DNA of 64,000 bases, taken from NCBI RefSeq assembly GCF_900105145.1, contig NZ_LT629752.1, positions 1,770,001-1,834,000 of the forward strand, given 5' to 3'. Source of the DNA: Polaribacter sp. KT25b. Lineage in GTDB: Bacteria > Bacteroidota > Bacteroidia > Flavobacteriales > Flavobacteriaceae. Shown here piece by piece: positions 53,184 through 62,100 of the stretch. Position 1 is the stretch's first letter, and each line of letters begins with the position of its first letter. The notes beneath the pieces are model-generated. The model worked only from the letters and a program-made list of their open reading frames with translations. It searched no databases and was not told the DNA's origin. The position numbers and the translations under genes were made by a program.

Positions 53184-55289
53184 TTAATAATAAAGGTAGA
53201 TTTCATTGATATCTTTTCTTGATATCCCTTCTCCACTCTCAAACATGTTTTTTATTCTATTTTTTATTCTTAACCTTTTTAATTTATCAAAATAAACATC
53301 CCATTTTTTTTTATTTGATTTATATCCATACCTATTAAAATACCAACTCGCTTTTTCATTTCCTAATTTAGCTGCTTTAAGATACCACTTCTCTGCTTCT
53401 TTCTTGTTTTTTTCAACACCACTTCCTGATGCATACATCCTTCCTATGTTAATTTGAGCAAATAATTCATCTTGATTAGCAGCTCTTTGATACCACATCA
53501 TAGCTTCTTTATAGTCTATTGAAACTCCATAACCATATTGATACATGAAAGCTAAATTATTTTGTGCAATAGCAAAACCTTGCTCTGCGGATTTACGATA
53601 CCATATTAGTGCTTTTTTATAACTTATATTAAATCCTCTTCCATATTGGTACATAGAACCTAAATTAGATTGTGCACTAGCACTTCCTTGTTCTACTGCT
53701 TTAAAGTACCATTTTTGAGCTTCTTCATAGTTTATAGGTACCCCTTTTCCAAAATGATACATATACCCTAAATAATTTTGAGCATCCACACTTTTATTTT
53801 TTGCGGCTTTCAAAAACCATTTTAATGCTTCTGTATAATGCTGTTTAACTCCATTGAAACCATAATAATAATCTTCTCCTTTTGTTAAAGAAATTGTATC
53901 TTTTAAATATGTTCCTAACCAATTCTCCTTTTTATTAATATAGAAACTAGAATCTTTTATACTTACGATCGCACTATCGTTTACAAACAAAGCAGCGCTT
54001 TTATATTTGGCAGGTATAATAATTTTATTTTCTTGTTTATATCCATAAAAGTTTCCTTCTTTAAATATACTCAGTTTTGCATCTTGGACTTTTATATCTT
54101 TAGAAGAAAACATAAAATACCCAATTGTACTTGCTATTAAAATTACTACAGAAGCTACTGCAGGCAACATCCATTTTGATTCTTCCTTTTTTAGTTTTGT
54201 TACTTTTTGATTTGTGTAAGGTTTAGGTTTTTCTACTACTTTTTCTTCCTTCTTGTTTCCTTTTATAATCGTAGCATCATTTTTAGATAATGCAGGACTT
54301 TGTGAAGTTTCTTTTGTTTTTTCTACATCCTTTTTTAGCTCCTTATTCCCTTTTATAATTGTAGCTTCATTATTCGACTCAACACTTTTTTGAACGTTCT
54401 TATTTTGTAATTCATTTGAATTAATTACACTTTCATCAGCATTTAAAATTTTAAATAGAATAACTGTATTCTGGACTCTTTTGTTAACATCTCTTTCTAA
54501 ACAAAGTCGTACTACTTTTTGCCATTTTGATGGTAAATTTTGTAGCTCTTCATTGATATCTGCATGCAATATTTTTTGTGTAATGGTATTCTGCCATTCT
54601 GCACTTGCAGTTCCTTGGCTATCTGCTTCAAAAAGTGTTTTTCCTGTTAAAATTTCATAAGCAATTGCGCCAAAACTCCATAAATCTGTATTTAATTTTA
54701 ATGGCATTCCTTTTAATTGCTCCGGACTAGAATATTGTAAGGTTCCGCCAGCAAAACTATTGGTAAAACGGGATGCTTTACCATCGCCTTCTGCTTGTTT
54801 ACTTAAACCAAAATCTGTAATTTTAGGAATAATTTCTCCTTTTCTATCAACTACTAAAACATTGCTTGGTTTTAAGTCTCTATGCACAACATTATGCTGA
54901 TGTAAAAAGGCAATTCCTTCTAAAACTCCTTTTGTAATTTTCTCTCTCTTAGCAATACTAACCTCATTATTTTTTAAATAATGAGATAAATTACCCAAAG
55001 AATAATATTGCATAATTCCATAATCAAAAACAGTTGGGAAAGATTCAAAACGAAATACTTCTTCATAATTAGCTATATTTTGATGCTTTTTTAAGTTTTC
55101 TATTGCCTTAAATTCTTCTAATAGAGAAAACTCTTTATCACCAACTATTTTTACTTCAGAAACTTTTATGGCCACCTCAATGTCTAACACAGTATCGTAC
55201 GCTTTATAAACCGTACCAAAACTCCCACCACCAATAGTATCGGTTTTGAGATCGAATTCGTAACGGTTTCTAAATTCTTGTTGTGTCAT
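53184..55289 (-). CDS. Ser/Thr protein kinase, transmembrane, WG and Sel1 repeats (kinase 2)
   Basis: Hanks-type kinase of 701 residues with complete catalytic motifs. The linker carries the conserved threonine motif twice: NNEATIIKG (Thr310) and KNDATIIKG (Thr340). Membrane helix 374-394. Outside, a WG-type unit (FYGYKQENKIIIPAKYKSAA, about 414-433) is followed by about six Sel1 repeats (465-670; for example AQNYLGYMYHFGKGV and AQSNLGSMYQYGRG), which form a TPR-like solenoid for protein binding. The coding DNA is a mosaic: codons 1-60 match kinase 4, codons about 69-141 match kinase 3. It ends 9 bases before kinase 3. Confidence 0.94.
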   Translation of the reverse strand: MTQQEFRNRYEFDLKTDTIGGGSFGTVYKAYDTVLDIEVAIKVSEVKIVGDKEFSLLEEFKAIENLKKHQNIANYEEVFRFESFPTVFDYGIMQYYSLGNLSHYLKNNEVSIAKREKITKGVLEGIAFLHQHNVVHRDLKPSNVLVVDRKGEIIPKITDFGLSKQAEGDGKASRFTNSFAGGTLQYSSPEQLKGMPLKLNTDLWSFGAIAYEILTGKTLFEADSQGTASAEWQNTITQKILHADINEELQNLPSKWQKVVRLCLERDVNKRVQNTVILFKILNADESVINSNELQNKNVQKSVESNNEATIIKGNKELKKDVEKTKETSQSPALSKNDATIIKGNKKEEKVVEKPKPYTNQKVTKLKKEESKWMLPAVASVVILIASTIGYFMFSSKDIKVQDAKLSIFKEGNFYGYKQENKIIIPAKYKSAALFVNDSAIVSIKDSSFYINKKENWLGTYLKDTISLTKGEDYYYGFNGVKQHYTEALKWFLKAAKNKSVDAQNYLGYMYHFGKGVPINYEEAQKWYFKAVEQGSASAQSNLGSMYQYGRGFNISYKKALIWYRKSAEQGFAIAQNNLAFMYQYGYGVSIDYKEAMMWYQRAANQDELFAQINIGRMYASGSGVEKNKKEAEKWYLKAAKLGNEKASWYFNRYGYKSNKKKWDVYFDKLKRLRIKNRIKNMFESGEGISRKDINEIYLYY

Positions 55290-55352
55290 TATATATAAAT
55301 AATTTTCATTATATCTTGTACTTCTTAAACTAAATATTTCTAAAATACTTTT

Positions 55353-58007
55353 TTAATATTCATCTCTAGGTTTCCAACAAGCCATCATTGGCACTTTTAC
55401 CTCTAAAACTTCACTAGGTGAATTAAATCCAGCTCTTACATACATATAGCCAATTCCTCTATAACCACCACCATCTTTAAAACCAACTGATACTTTTTTT
55501 GTACCATCTTTTGTATATCTTTCTGATGAGGAATAACTTGAATAATCTACTTCATCATCATATCTTTCTTTGTTAAAGGCACTTGCTGCTGGCCAAATTT
55601 GTACATTAGAAGATTGCCCTAAAGTATAATCAAAAGAATAAGACCATGAATTTGAATATTTAGAAATGGTTTCTGGTTGATCTCCTTTAGCTAATTCATC
55701 TATAGTAGCACTACTAGCTTTTAAAGTATTGCCATATTTAGAAGGTGTAATTAAGTAGGTATTTTGATTTTTATAATCATCAATAACAGTTAAATAGCTT
55801 TTAGCTTTTTTATCTCCTTTATTAGCTGCTTCTCTAAATAATTGTTTTGCTTTTGTTATGTTTTTAGAAACTCCACCAACTCCAAAAAAATAAAATTCTC
55901 CTACTTTTCTTTTAGAAATTGTATGCCCTTGGTTTACAGCTTTTGTATACCACTTAAAAGCTTCTTTCCAATTAAATGTGGTACCCTGACCATTATCGTA
56001 CATGAATGCAATTGTGTATTGTGAATTAACATCATTTAAATATGCTGCTTTTTTATACCAATTTAAAGCCTCTGTATAATCTTTTTTAGCACCATATCTA
56101 CCATAATATAATATCTCTCCTACAGAAGTTTGTGAAATTAAATAATCTTGATTTCCTGCTTTTTTAAACCAATAAAGAGCTTTATCTATATTTTTTTCAA
56201 CTCCTAAGCCATCTCTGTACATTACAGCTAAATTATGCTGACCTCCCCGATAACCTTGGTCTGATGCTTTTTGATATAATTTTACAGCTTCCTTATAATC
56301 TTGTCTAAGACCATTCTCTCCATAATGATAAGAAACACCAAGATTTGATTGTGCTATTGCATCTCCATTTAAGACAGCTTTTTTATACCAATATATTTTC
56401 TTGTCAATATTATCATAAATAAAAGCATTTATTCTCCCTAATCTTCTTTGCGCAACTCCATTACCAGCATTTGCGGCATCAATAGTATTTTGCAAATTAT
56501 TTCCTTTTTTAATCCAACTGCTTAATTCACTTTTGGGAATTATTTTATAATCTATAGTTATTTTGTTTATTGGCTTTTTTACCTCTTCTTTTTTAACAGG
56601 TTGTATAATTTCTTTCTTTTCTATGGTTTCCGACTCTTTTATTGTCTCTTTTTTAATTGGCTTTTCAACTTGTTCACTTATAGAGTCTTTAATAGCTATT
56701 GTAGGATTTGGTATCCAAAAACCTGTTTTATCAATAAAAAAACTACTATCTTTTGTATCAACATTTGCTACTCCATTTATAAAACTTCTAGCCAAACTAT
56801 ATTTTGCAGGTATAACAATTTTATCATCAACTTTATATCCAAACAACCCATCTTTTTCATATATCTGATAATTGGTATTTAAAGGTTTTATTTCTTCCGG
56901 CTTTATCATAGAATAACCAGCTACACCTAAAATACCAATAACTGCTGCTGCAATAGTTGGTATCATCCATTTTGGTTTTTCTTTTTTAGGAATTGGTTGC
57001 GTTTTCTGAATTATTTTTTGCTTTGGTGCAGCTTCTTTTTTAGGTTCTTCTATCTTTTTTGTAGAAATTACTTTTTCTGGTTCTTTACTTTTAATAATAG
57101 TTGCATCATTATTTGCTATTGGTGCAGCTAACGCTATATTTTCTTCTATTTTCTCATTATTTAAAATGGTAAATAATTCATCCGAAGTTTTAATTCTTTT
57201 GGTTAAATCTCTTTCTAAACATGCTTTAATTACTCTTTGCCATCTTTCTGAAACCATATTTAATTGCTCACTTACATCTTTATGCAAAATCTTTTGTGTA
57301 ATTTCATTTTGCCATTCTGCAGTTGCAGTTCCTTTTACATCAGCTTCAAAAAGTGTTTTACCAGTTAAAATTTCATAAGCAATTGCACCAAAACTCCATA
57401 AATCTGTATTTAATTTTAATGGTAATCCTTTTAATTGCTCTGGACTAGAATATTGTAAGGTTCCACCTGCAAAACTATTTGTAAAACGAGATGCTTTACC
57501 ATCGCCTTCTGCTTGTTTACTTAATCCAAAATCAGTTATTTTAGGAATTAATTCTCCTCTTCTATCAACAACTAAAATATTACTTGGTTTTAAATCTCTA
57601 TGAACTACTTTATGTTTGTGTAAAAAAGAGATTCCGTTTAAAATTCCTACAACTAAACTTTCTCTTTTTTCTAGATTTAAGTTATTATTCTTTAAATAAT
57701 TAGATAAATTTCCTAAAGGATAGTATTGCATAATACCATAATCATAAATTCCATTAAAAGATTCATATCTAAATACTTCTTCGTAGTTTGCTATAAATTT
57801 ATTTACAGGAATATTTTCTATTGCTTTAAACTCTTCTAAAAGAGAAAACTCTTTATCTCCTACAAATTTTACTTCAGATATTTTTATGGCTACTTCCCTA
57901 TCTAAAGAATTATCATAAGCTTTATAAACTGTACCAAAACTACCTCCACCAATTTTATCGGTTTTAATACTAAATTCATATCGTTCTTTAAATTCTTGCT
58001 GTGTCAT
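55353..58007 (-). CDS. Ser/Thr protein kinase, transmembrane, WG and Sel1 repeats plus C-terminal domain (kinase 1)
   Basis: Hanks-type kinase of 884 residues, the most divergent of the four but with intact Lys42, HRDLKPSN (136-143, catalytic Asp138), DFG (159-161) and SPEQ. Linker motif ANNDATIIKS (Thr303). Membrane helix about 347-367. The outer part has a WG-type unit (GLFGYKVDDKIVIPAKYSLA, 387-406), a Lys/Glu-rich spacer, seven or so Sel1 repeats (about 520-760) and a unique C-terminal domain with a Tyr/Ser-rich stretch and KVPMMACWKPRDEY. It follows the phosphatase gene by 46 bases. Confidence 0.94.
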   Translation of the reverse strand: MTQQEFKERYEFSIKTDKIGGGSFGTVYKAYDNSLDREVAIKISEVKFVGDKEFSLLEEFKAIENIPVNKFIANYEEVFRYESFNGIYDYGIMQYYPLGNLSNYLKNNNLNLEKRESLVVGILNGISFLHKHKVVHRDLKPSNILVVDRRGELIPKITDFGLSKQAEGDGKASRFTNSFAGGTLQYSSPEQLKGLPLKLNTDLWSFGAIAYEILTGKTLFEADVKGTATAEWQNEITQKILHKDVSEQLNMVSERWQRVIKACLERDLTKRIKTSDELFTILNNEKIEENIALAAPIANNDATIIKSKEPEKVISTKKIEEPKKEAAPKQKIIQKTQPIPKKEKPKWMIPTIAAAVIGILGVAGYSMIKPEEIKPLNTNYQIYEKDGLFGYKVDDKIVIPAKYSLARSFINGVANVDTKDSSFFIDKTGFWIPNPTIAIKDSISEQVEKPIKKETIKESETIEKKEIIQPVKKEEVKKPINKITIDYKIIPKSELSSWIKKGNNLQNTIDAANAGNGVAQRRLGRINAFIYDNIDKKIYWYKKAVLNGDAIAQSNLGVSYHYGENGLRQDYKEAVKLYQKASDQGYRGGQHNLAVMYRDGLGVEKNIDKALYWFKKAGNQDYLISQTSVGEILYYGRYGAKKDYTEALNWYKKAAYLNDVNSQYTIAFMYDNGQGTTFNWKEAFKWYTKAVNQGHTISKRKVGEFYFFGVGGVSKNITKAKQLFREAANKGDKKAKSYLTVIDDYKNQNTYLITPSKYGNTLKASSATIDELAKGDQPETISKYSNSWSYSFDYTLGQSSNVQIWPAASAFNKERYDDEVDYSSYSSSERYTKDGTKKVSVGFKDGGGYRGIGYMYVRAGFNSPSEVLEVKVPMMACWKPRDEY

Positions 58008-58053
58008 TTTTTTAAAATTTTAATTATTGATGTTAGTATGTTTCTTTAAATTC

Positions 58054-58920
58054 TTAAAATCGAAACCACTTCTTTTTCTTTGGTTTTTCTATTTCTTCCT
58101 CCTGATTATCTTCTAGACTTACAGTTTCTAAACTATCATTTTCATGTAATGAATCTATAGACGACCATTCTAAAGGAATTATAGTTGTATTAGGAATATC
58201 CTTTTTTTCTACTTCGCATAAAAAAGCTGTATTATTATCTATACTATCTTCTGAACATTTTTTTTCTATAATCGCTATTTTTTCAGTTAGGTCTTTAGTT
58301 TCATCGGCAAGTAACTCTAACAAAGCAACATCAGAAAAAGCTTCAGAAACACCATCTGAACAAATAAAAATAAGATCACCTTTTCTTATATCCGTAATAA
58401 AATGGATTTCTGGCTCTGTGACTTTGTCTTTAAAATTTGCTTTAATCGCTTTAAAGATTTGATTATTCATAGGATGTTTTCTACCAGCTTCTCTAGAAAT
58501 TTCGCCATTTTTAACTAAATTTCCAACTAGAGAATGATCCCAAGTATGCCAAAATGTATTGTTGCTTGGTCTTACAATATATACCCTACTGTCGCCAATA
58601 TGTGTAGAGTAAAATCCGTTTTCAGAAATAAAAATAGCGGCTAAAGTTGTTGCCATACCTACTAAATCTTCTTTTTCTTTGATATAGTTATTTAATTTTT
58701 CTTGAGCATTGATAATAGCATCATAAATTTTCTCTTTGGATAAGTCATCTTGAGTATTTTCAAGTCTTTTTAAAATTAAAGTAGCCACCTCTTTACTTGC
58801 AATTTCTCCTCTTACTTCTCCACCAACACCATCACAAACTATAAAGCTATTTTTAGAACACGTTAAATAATCTTCATTTACTTTCTTTTTGCCTATGTGA
58901 GTGTAACTTTTATAGTTCAT
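58054..58920 (-). CDS. PP2C family Ser/Thr phosphatase
   Basis: A 288-residue metal-dependent phosphatase, cytoplasmic. Metal ligands are seen in VCDGVGG (Asp30), ICSDGVSE (Asp189) and SIDNNTAF (Asp228), with GMATTLAAIF and THIGDSRVY between. Beyond the catalytic domain a 45-residue tail contains NTTIIPLEW (Thr245-246), resembling the ATIIK motif of the kinases, an acidic run and a basic KKKKWFRF end. As first gene of the locus it would reverse phosphorylation by the four kinases. Confidence 0.95.
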   Translation of the reverse strand: MNYKSYTHIGKKKVNEDYLTCSKNSFIVCDGVGGEVRGEIASKEVATLILKRLENTQDDLSKEKIYDAIINAQEKLNNYIKEKEDLVGMATTLAAIFISENGFYSTHIGDSRVYIVRPSNNTFWHTWDHSLVGNLVKNGEISREAGRKHPMNNQIFKAIKANFKDKVTEPEIHFITDIRKGDLIFICSDGVSEAFSDVALLELLADETKDLTEKIAIIEKKCSEDSIDNNTAFLCEVEKKDIPNTTIIPLEWSSIDSLHENDSLETVSLEDNQEEEIEKPKKKKWFRF

Positions 58921-59417
58921 TTGTTTTTGTTTTTTATAAAAATATTAAAAGTTGTAGTTATTGAATAATGTTTTTTATGAAACACCCTTTTTGTTTTGTA
59001 AAAAGCTTTTTTATAAAACGAATACTATTGTTACTACATTTCATTTTTATCTTTTGTAAATTCTGATATTAATTTAAACTAAAAATTTTTATTTATTTTA
59101 ATGCACCTAAAATACTCTAAAACAAGTGTTTTTTATCATTTAACAATTTCATATTATTTACCACAATTCAATTATCAGCAATTTTGAAAGTTATAAAAAA
59201 TATAATAAATGAAAATACCTACTGTTAGGTATTTATTATTCAATAAAAAAGTTGTAAAAGTTTTTTAAAACTAACACTTACCTAAGTATCCTTATAAATT
59301 ACAATAAAATTGCTTTAGAATATAGAAAAATACATACTCTTAAAATTGGTTAACCCAAAATAAGTATCTTAGCAAAAGGCAAGTATCAAACAATAATTTT
59401 TATATTATACAAAAAAA
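58921..59417. other. Gene-free divergent intergenic region
   Basis: Nearly 500 very AT-rich bases between the divergent PP2C gene and the TIM-barrel gene. It must hold the promoters of both. On the plus strand TATCTTAG at about 59365-59372 is a one-mismatch -7 box about 50 bases before the 59418 ATG. I found no clear consensus promoter for the PP2C gene, no ORF above 30 codons that looks real, no inverted repeat and no RNA gene. Confidence 0.5.
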
Positions 59418-60386
59418 ATGAGTAAGCTAAATACAAAATATTCTAGAAGAGATTTCACCAAACTTTCAGCAATAGGTTTAGCAAGTATTCCTTTATTTTC
59501 TTTTCAAAATGTTGTAGATAAAAGTTTTTCATCAACAAATGATGAACTTAATGTGTCTTTGTTTTCAAAACATTTACAATTTTTAGATTATAATGATATG
59601 TCTGCAGCTGCTGTAGATATGGGTTTTGATGGTTTAGATTTAACTGTAAGACCAAAAGGACACGTATTACCAGAAAATGTGAAAGATGATTTACCTAAAG
59701 CTGTTGAAGCCATGAAAAAACATGGTTTGAAGCCAAAAATGATGTCTACAAATGTTTGGGATGTTCATAATAGTGTGCAAAAGTCTGTTTTAGAAACCGC
59801 AAGTTCTTTAGGTTTTACAAATTACAGAACAGATTGGTTAAAATATCCAGAAGATACATCAATTGTAGAAAGTCAAACGCTATTTGGAAAACAAGCAAAA
59901 GAATTGGAAATTCTGAATGAAAAATTAGGCCTTATTGGAGGTTATCAAAATAATTCTGGGATGAATGTTGGTGCGCCAATTTGGGATTTACTTCCTATTA
60001 TTGAAGCAACAAATGGCAACTATTTTGGTAGTCAATATGATATTAGACATGCGGTAATTGAAGGTGGCGAATGTTGGGAACTTGGCTTAAGACGTATAAA
60101 ACCATATATAAATTCTATTGTTATTAAAGATGTAAAATGGGGAATTGTTGATGGAAAATGGCAACCCATAAACGTTCCTGTTGGAGAAGGTATGGTTGAT
60201 TTTAATCGCTATTTTTCTTTACTAAAAAAATATAAAATTAATGTTCCTGTTTCTCTTCATGTAGAGTATGATTTGGGTGGCGCAGAAAAAGGAAATCAAA
60301 AAATAACTATTGATAAAAAAGAGGTGTTTTCGAGAATTAAAAAAGACTTAGAATTCTTAAAACAAGCTTGGAAAAATGCTGAATAA
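59418..60386 (+). CDS. Tat-exported TIM-barrel protein (xylose isomerase-like/AP endonuclease 2 fold)
   Basis: A 322-residue protein with a Tat signal (SRRDFTKLS followed by a hydrophobic stretch to about residue 30). The body is a xylose isomerase-like TIM barrel (MGFDGLDLTVRPKGHVLPE near the start; metal-site-like residues in SLHVEYDLGG near the end). Such proteins act as sugar-phosphate isomerases or epimerases or in degradation of modified sugars. Tat export fits a metal-loaded periplasmic enzyme. Substrate unknown; no sugar-use genes nearby. Confidence 0.87.
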   Translation: MSKLNTKYSRRDFTKLSAIGLASIPLFSFQNVVDKSFSSTNDELNVSLFSKHLQFLDYNDMSAAAVDMGFDGLDLTVRPKGHVLPENVKDDLPKAVEAMKKHGLKPKMMSTNVWDVHNSVQKSVLETASSLGFTNYRTDWLKYPEDTSIVESQTLFGKQAKELEILNEKLGLIGGYQNNSGMNVGAPIWDLLPIIEATNGNYFGSQYDIRHAVIEGGECWELGLRRIKPYINSIVIKDVKWGIVDGKWQPINVPVGEGMVDFNRYFSLLKKYKINVPVSLHVEYDLGGAEKGNQKITIDKKEVFSRIKKDLEFLKQAWKNAE

Positions 60387-60562
60387 GTGCTTTTAATATT
60401 ACATGTTTTGTATTTTTAATTTTATTGTTTTTTATAATCTCAGCTTGAGAAATCTTATTTTTTCTGATTGATTATTAAACTGTGTAGTTTTTATAAATCT
60501 TAGTAGTTTTATCATCACCAGGAAAAGTAACCACAGAAAAAACTGATACATAATTTATATTG

Positions 60563-60570
60563 TATATTTG
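60563..60570 (+). promoter_or_regulatory. -7 box for the short DEAD-box gene
   Basis: TATATTTG, exact TAnnTTTG, 46 bases before the ATG at 60617. No good -33 element. The remainder of 60387-60616 shows nothing further. Confidence 0.5.
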
Positions 60571-60616
60571 CCCTCTTTAAACTGAATATTACATAATAAT
60601 TATCTCTTTAATTTCT

Positions 60617-61231
60617 ATGCCTTTTAAAAAATTACATTCCGATATCAAAGAGATGTTTGAGTATCTAGAAATAACAACGCCTACTCCTTTTCAAAAAGCA
60701 AGTATTCCTGTTATTAAAAGTGGCGCAAACATTTTTTGTACAGCTCCAGAAGGAAGCGGAAAAACAACTACGTTGATTCTTACTACTTTGCAAAAATTAA
60801 AATGTGAAGAAGTTGGCACCGCACCAAGAGCTATAGTTCTAGTTGAGAATAGAGAAAAAGCATCAGAAATCTACGAAGCCTTTTTAAAATATGTTAGACA
60901 TCATCCGTTACGTCTTTATTTGTGTGATGAAAAATTACATATTGATGTTATAAAATCAGAAGTATTTGAAGGTGTAGATATTTTGATTGCTACACCAAAA
61001 ACATTAAATAAGTTGTTTTTATTAGAAGGTATAAATACCACACAATTACAAATATTTAGTATGGATGACGCTGCCTTTTTAGAACAAAAAGTTGCACACA
61101 ATACTATGATGTTACTTACACAAAGTATTCATAAATGTCAGTTTGTAATGTACTCAGAAAAAATGCATCCATCACTAAAACGCTATGAATCTTATTTTAT
61201 GCAACACGCTAGAGTAATTTCAACAAAATAA
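60617..61231 (+). CDS. Short DEAD-box-like protein, single RecA domain
   Basis: A 204-residue protein equal to only the first RecA domain of a DEAD-box RNA helicase. A Q-motif-like TPFQKASI (24-31), Walker A APEGSGKT (43-50) and IATPKTL are kept, but the DEAD box reads MDDAAF (149-154), and there is no second helicase domain. It is therefore unlikely to be a normal helicase; it may bind RNA or nucleotide as an accessory factor. Similar short proteins exist in flavobacteria from memory. It precedes the ThiE-like gene by about 30-50 bases. Confidence 0.8.
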   Translation: MPFKKLHSDIKEMFEYLEITTPTPFQKASIPVIKSGANIFCTAPEGSGKTTTLILTTLQKLKCEEVGTAPRAIVLVENREKASEIYEAFLKYVRHHPLRLYLCDEKLHIDVIKSEVFEGVDILIATPKTLNKLFLLEGINTTQLQIFSMDDAAFLEQKVAHNTMMLLTQSIHKCQFVMYSEKMHPSLKRYESYFMQHARVISTK

Positions 61232-61278
61232 ACTTAATACTTTTAATTATAACTAATTAATTGTCAAAAAATAATTTC

Positions 61279-61920
61279 ATGACGATACCAAAATTACAGT
61301 ATATATCTCAAGGAAATACTCCAGAAGAACATCTAGAAAATATTCAAAAAGCTTGTTCTGCAGGTGCAGAAATAGTAGAATTGCATTTACAAAACGTATC
61401 AGAAAAAAAACATTTAAAATTAGCAGAAGAAGCAAGAGAAATTACTTCTCATTTTCAAACTCGATTACTGATTTACAACGATTATAAAATTGCAAAAACG
61501 GTAAAAGCAGATGGAGTTCATATAGACCAAAATACGATTAGCAACACAAAAGCAAGAATACATTTATACACTTGGCAAATTATTGGTGGATCGGCAAATA
61601 CGTTGAAAGATTGCGAAAAATTAATCACCAATCAAGTCGATTATATTCATTTAGGTCCTTTTAGAAGTGCCGAAACCAAAGAAAATATGCCAACCGTTTT
61701 AGGTTTAAATGGATTTACAGTAATTATTGAAGCCTTAAAAACTGAAACTCCTATTATTGGTGTTGGCGAAATCACCACAAAAGATGTTAAAGATATTTTA
61801 GCAACTGGTATTTCTGGAGTTGCTGTTTCCGATGAAATTACACGTAATTTTGATAGTATCAAACTATTTCATCAATTGCTAAACGCATCTTCTATAGCCG
61901 AACAAAGACATACTTTTTAA
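61279..61920 (+). CDS. ThiE-family thiamine phosphate synthase-like protein
   Basis: A 213-residue TIM-barrel protein of the ThiE/TenI family (start ATG 61279; a TTG at 61261 is less likely). KLQYISQGNTPEEHLENIQKAC, GPFRSAETKENMP and ATGISGVAVSDEI fit flavobacterial ThiE. But the substrate-binding segment, normally QLRLKN, reads ELHLQN, INDH is YNDY, and GVHLGK is GVHIDQ, so several pyrimidine-phosphate-binding residues are replaced. It may be a divergent ThiE or a TenI-like protein. No other thi gene and no TPP riboswitch nearby. Confidence 0.75.
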   Translation: MTIPKLQYISQGNTPEEHLENIQKACSAGAEIVELHLQNVSEKKHLKLAEEAREITSHFQTRLLIYNDYKIAKTVKADGVHIDQNTISNTKARIHLYTWQIIGGSANTLKDCEKLITNQVDYIHLGPFRSAETKENMPTVLGLNGFTVIIEALKTETPIIGVGEITTKDVKDILATGISGVAVSDEITRNFDSIKLFHQLLNASSIAEQRHTF

Positions 61921-62100
61921 TTGGGTTTTAGTATTATTTTATAAAGACTTTATCATTGTTTACTTTAACTTTTAAGTACTATTTAGTAATAATAATTATC
62001 ATTAGAAACACCTTATTGCATCCGTAAATCCGTATTTTTATAGCCCGTTAAAAGACAACGTTTTCTAACTTGATATACTTTCTTTTAAAACTACCAATTA

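Noticed and set aside
56563..56882. Plus-strand open frames of 93-101 codons, hydrophobic and Phe/Ile-rich
   Set aside because: Antisense to the Lys/Glu-rich spacer of kinase 1; the hydrophobic look follows from reverse-complemented AAA/GAA codons.
41271..58920. Type VI secretion cluster, suggested by kinase/phosphatase/FHA genes
   Set aside because: No Tss structural, Hcp, VgrG or ClpV gene is visible anywhere in the window.
41271..58920. Mobile genetic island with integrase or tRNA attachment site
   Set aside because: No integrase, transposase, tRNA or flanking direct repeat was found; base composition matches the surroundings.
59101..59187. 28-codon frame beginning ATGCACCTAAAA in the divergent gap
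   Set aside because: Too short, no signal peptide or family feature, and not coupled to a gene.
61232..61278. TPP riboswitch before the ThiE-like gene
   Set aside because: The gap is far too short and lacks the THI-box sequences.
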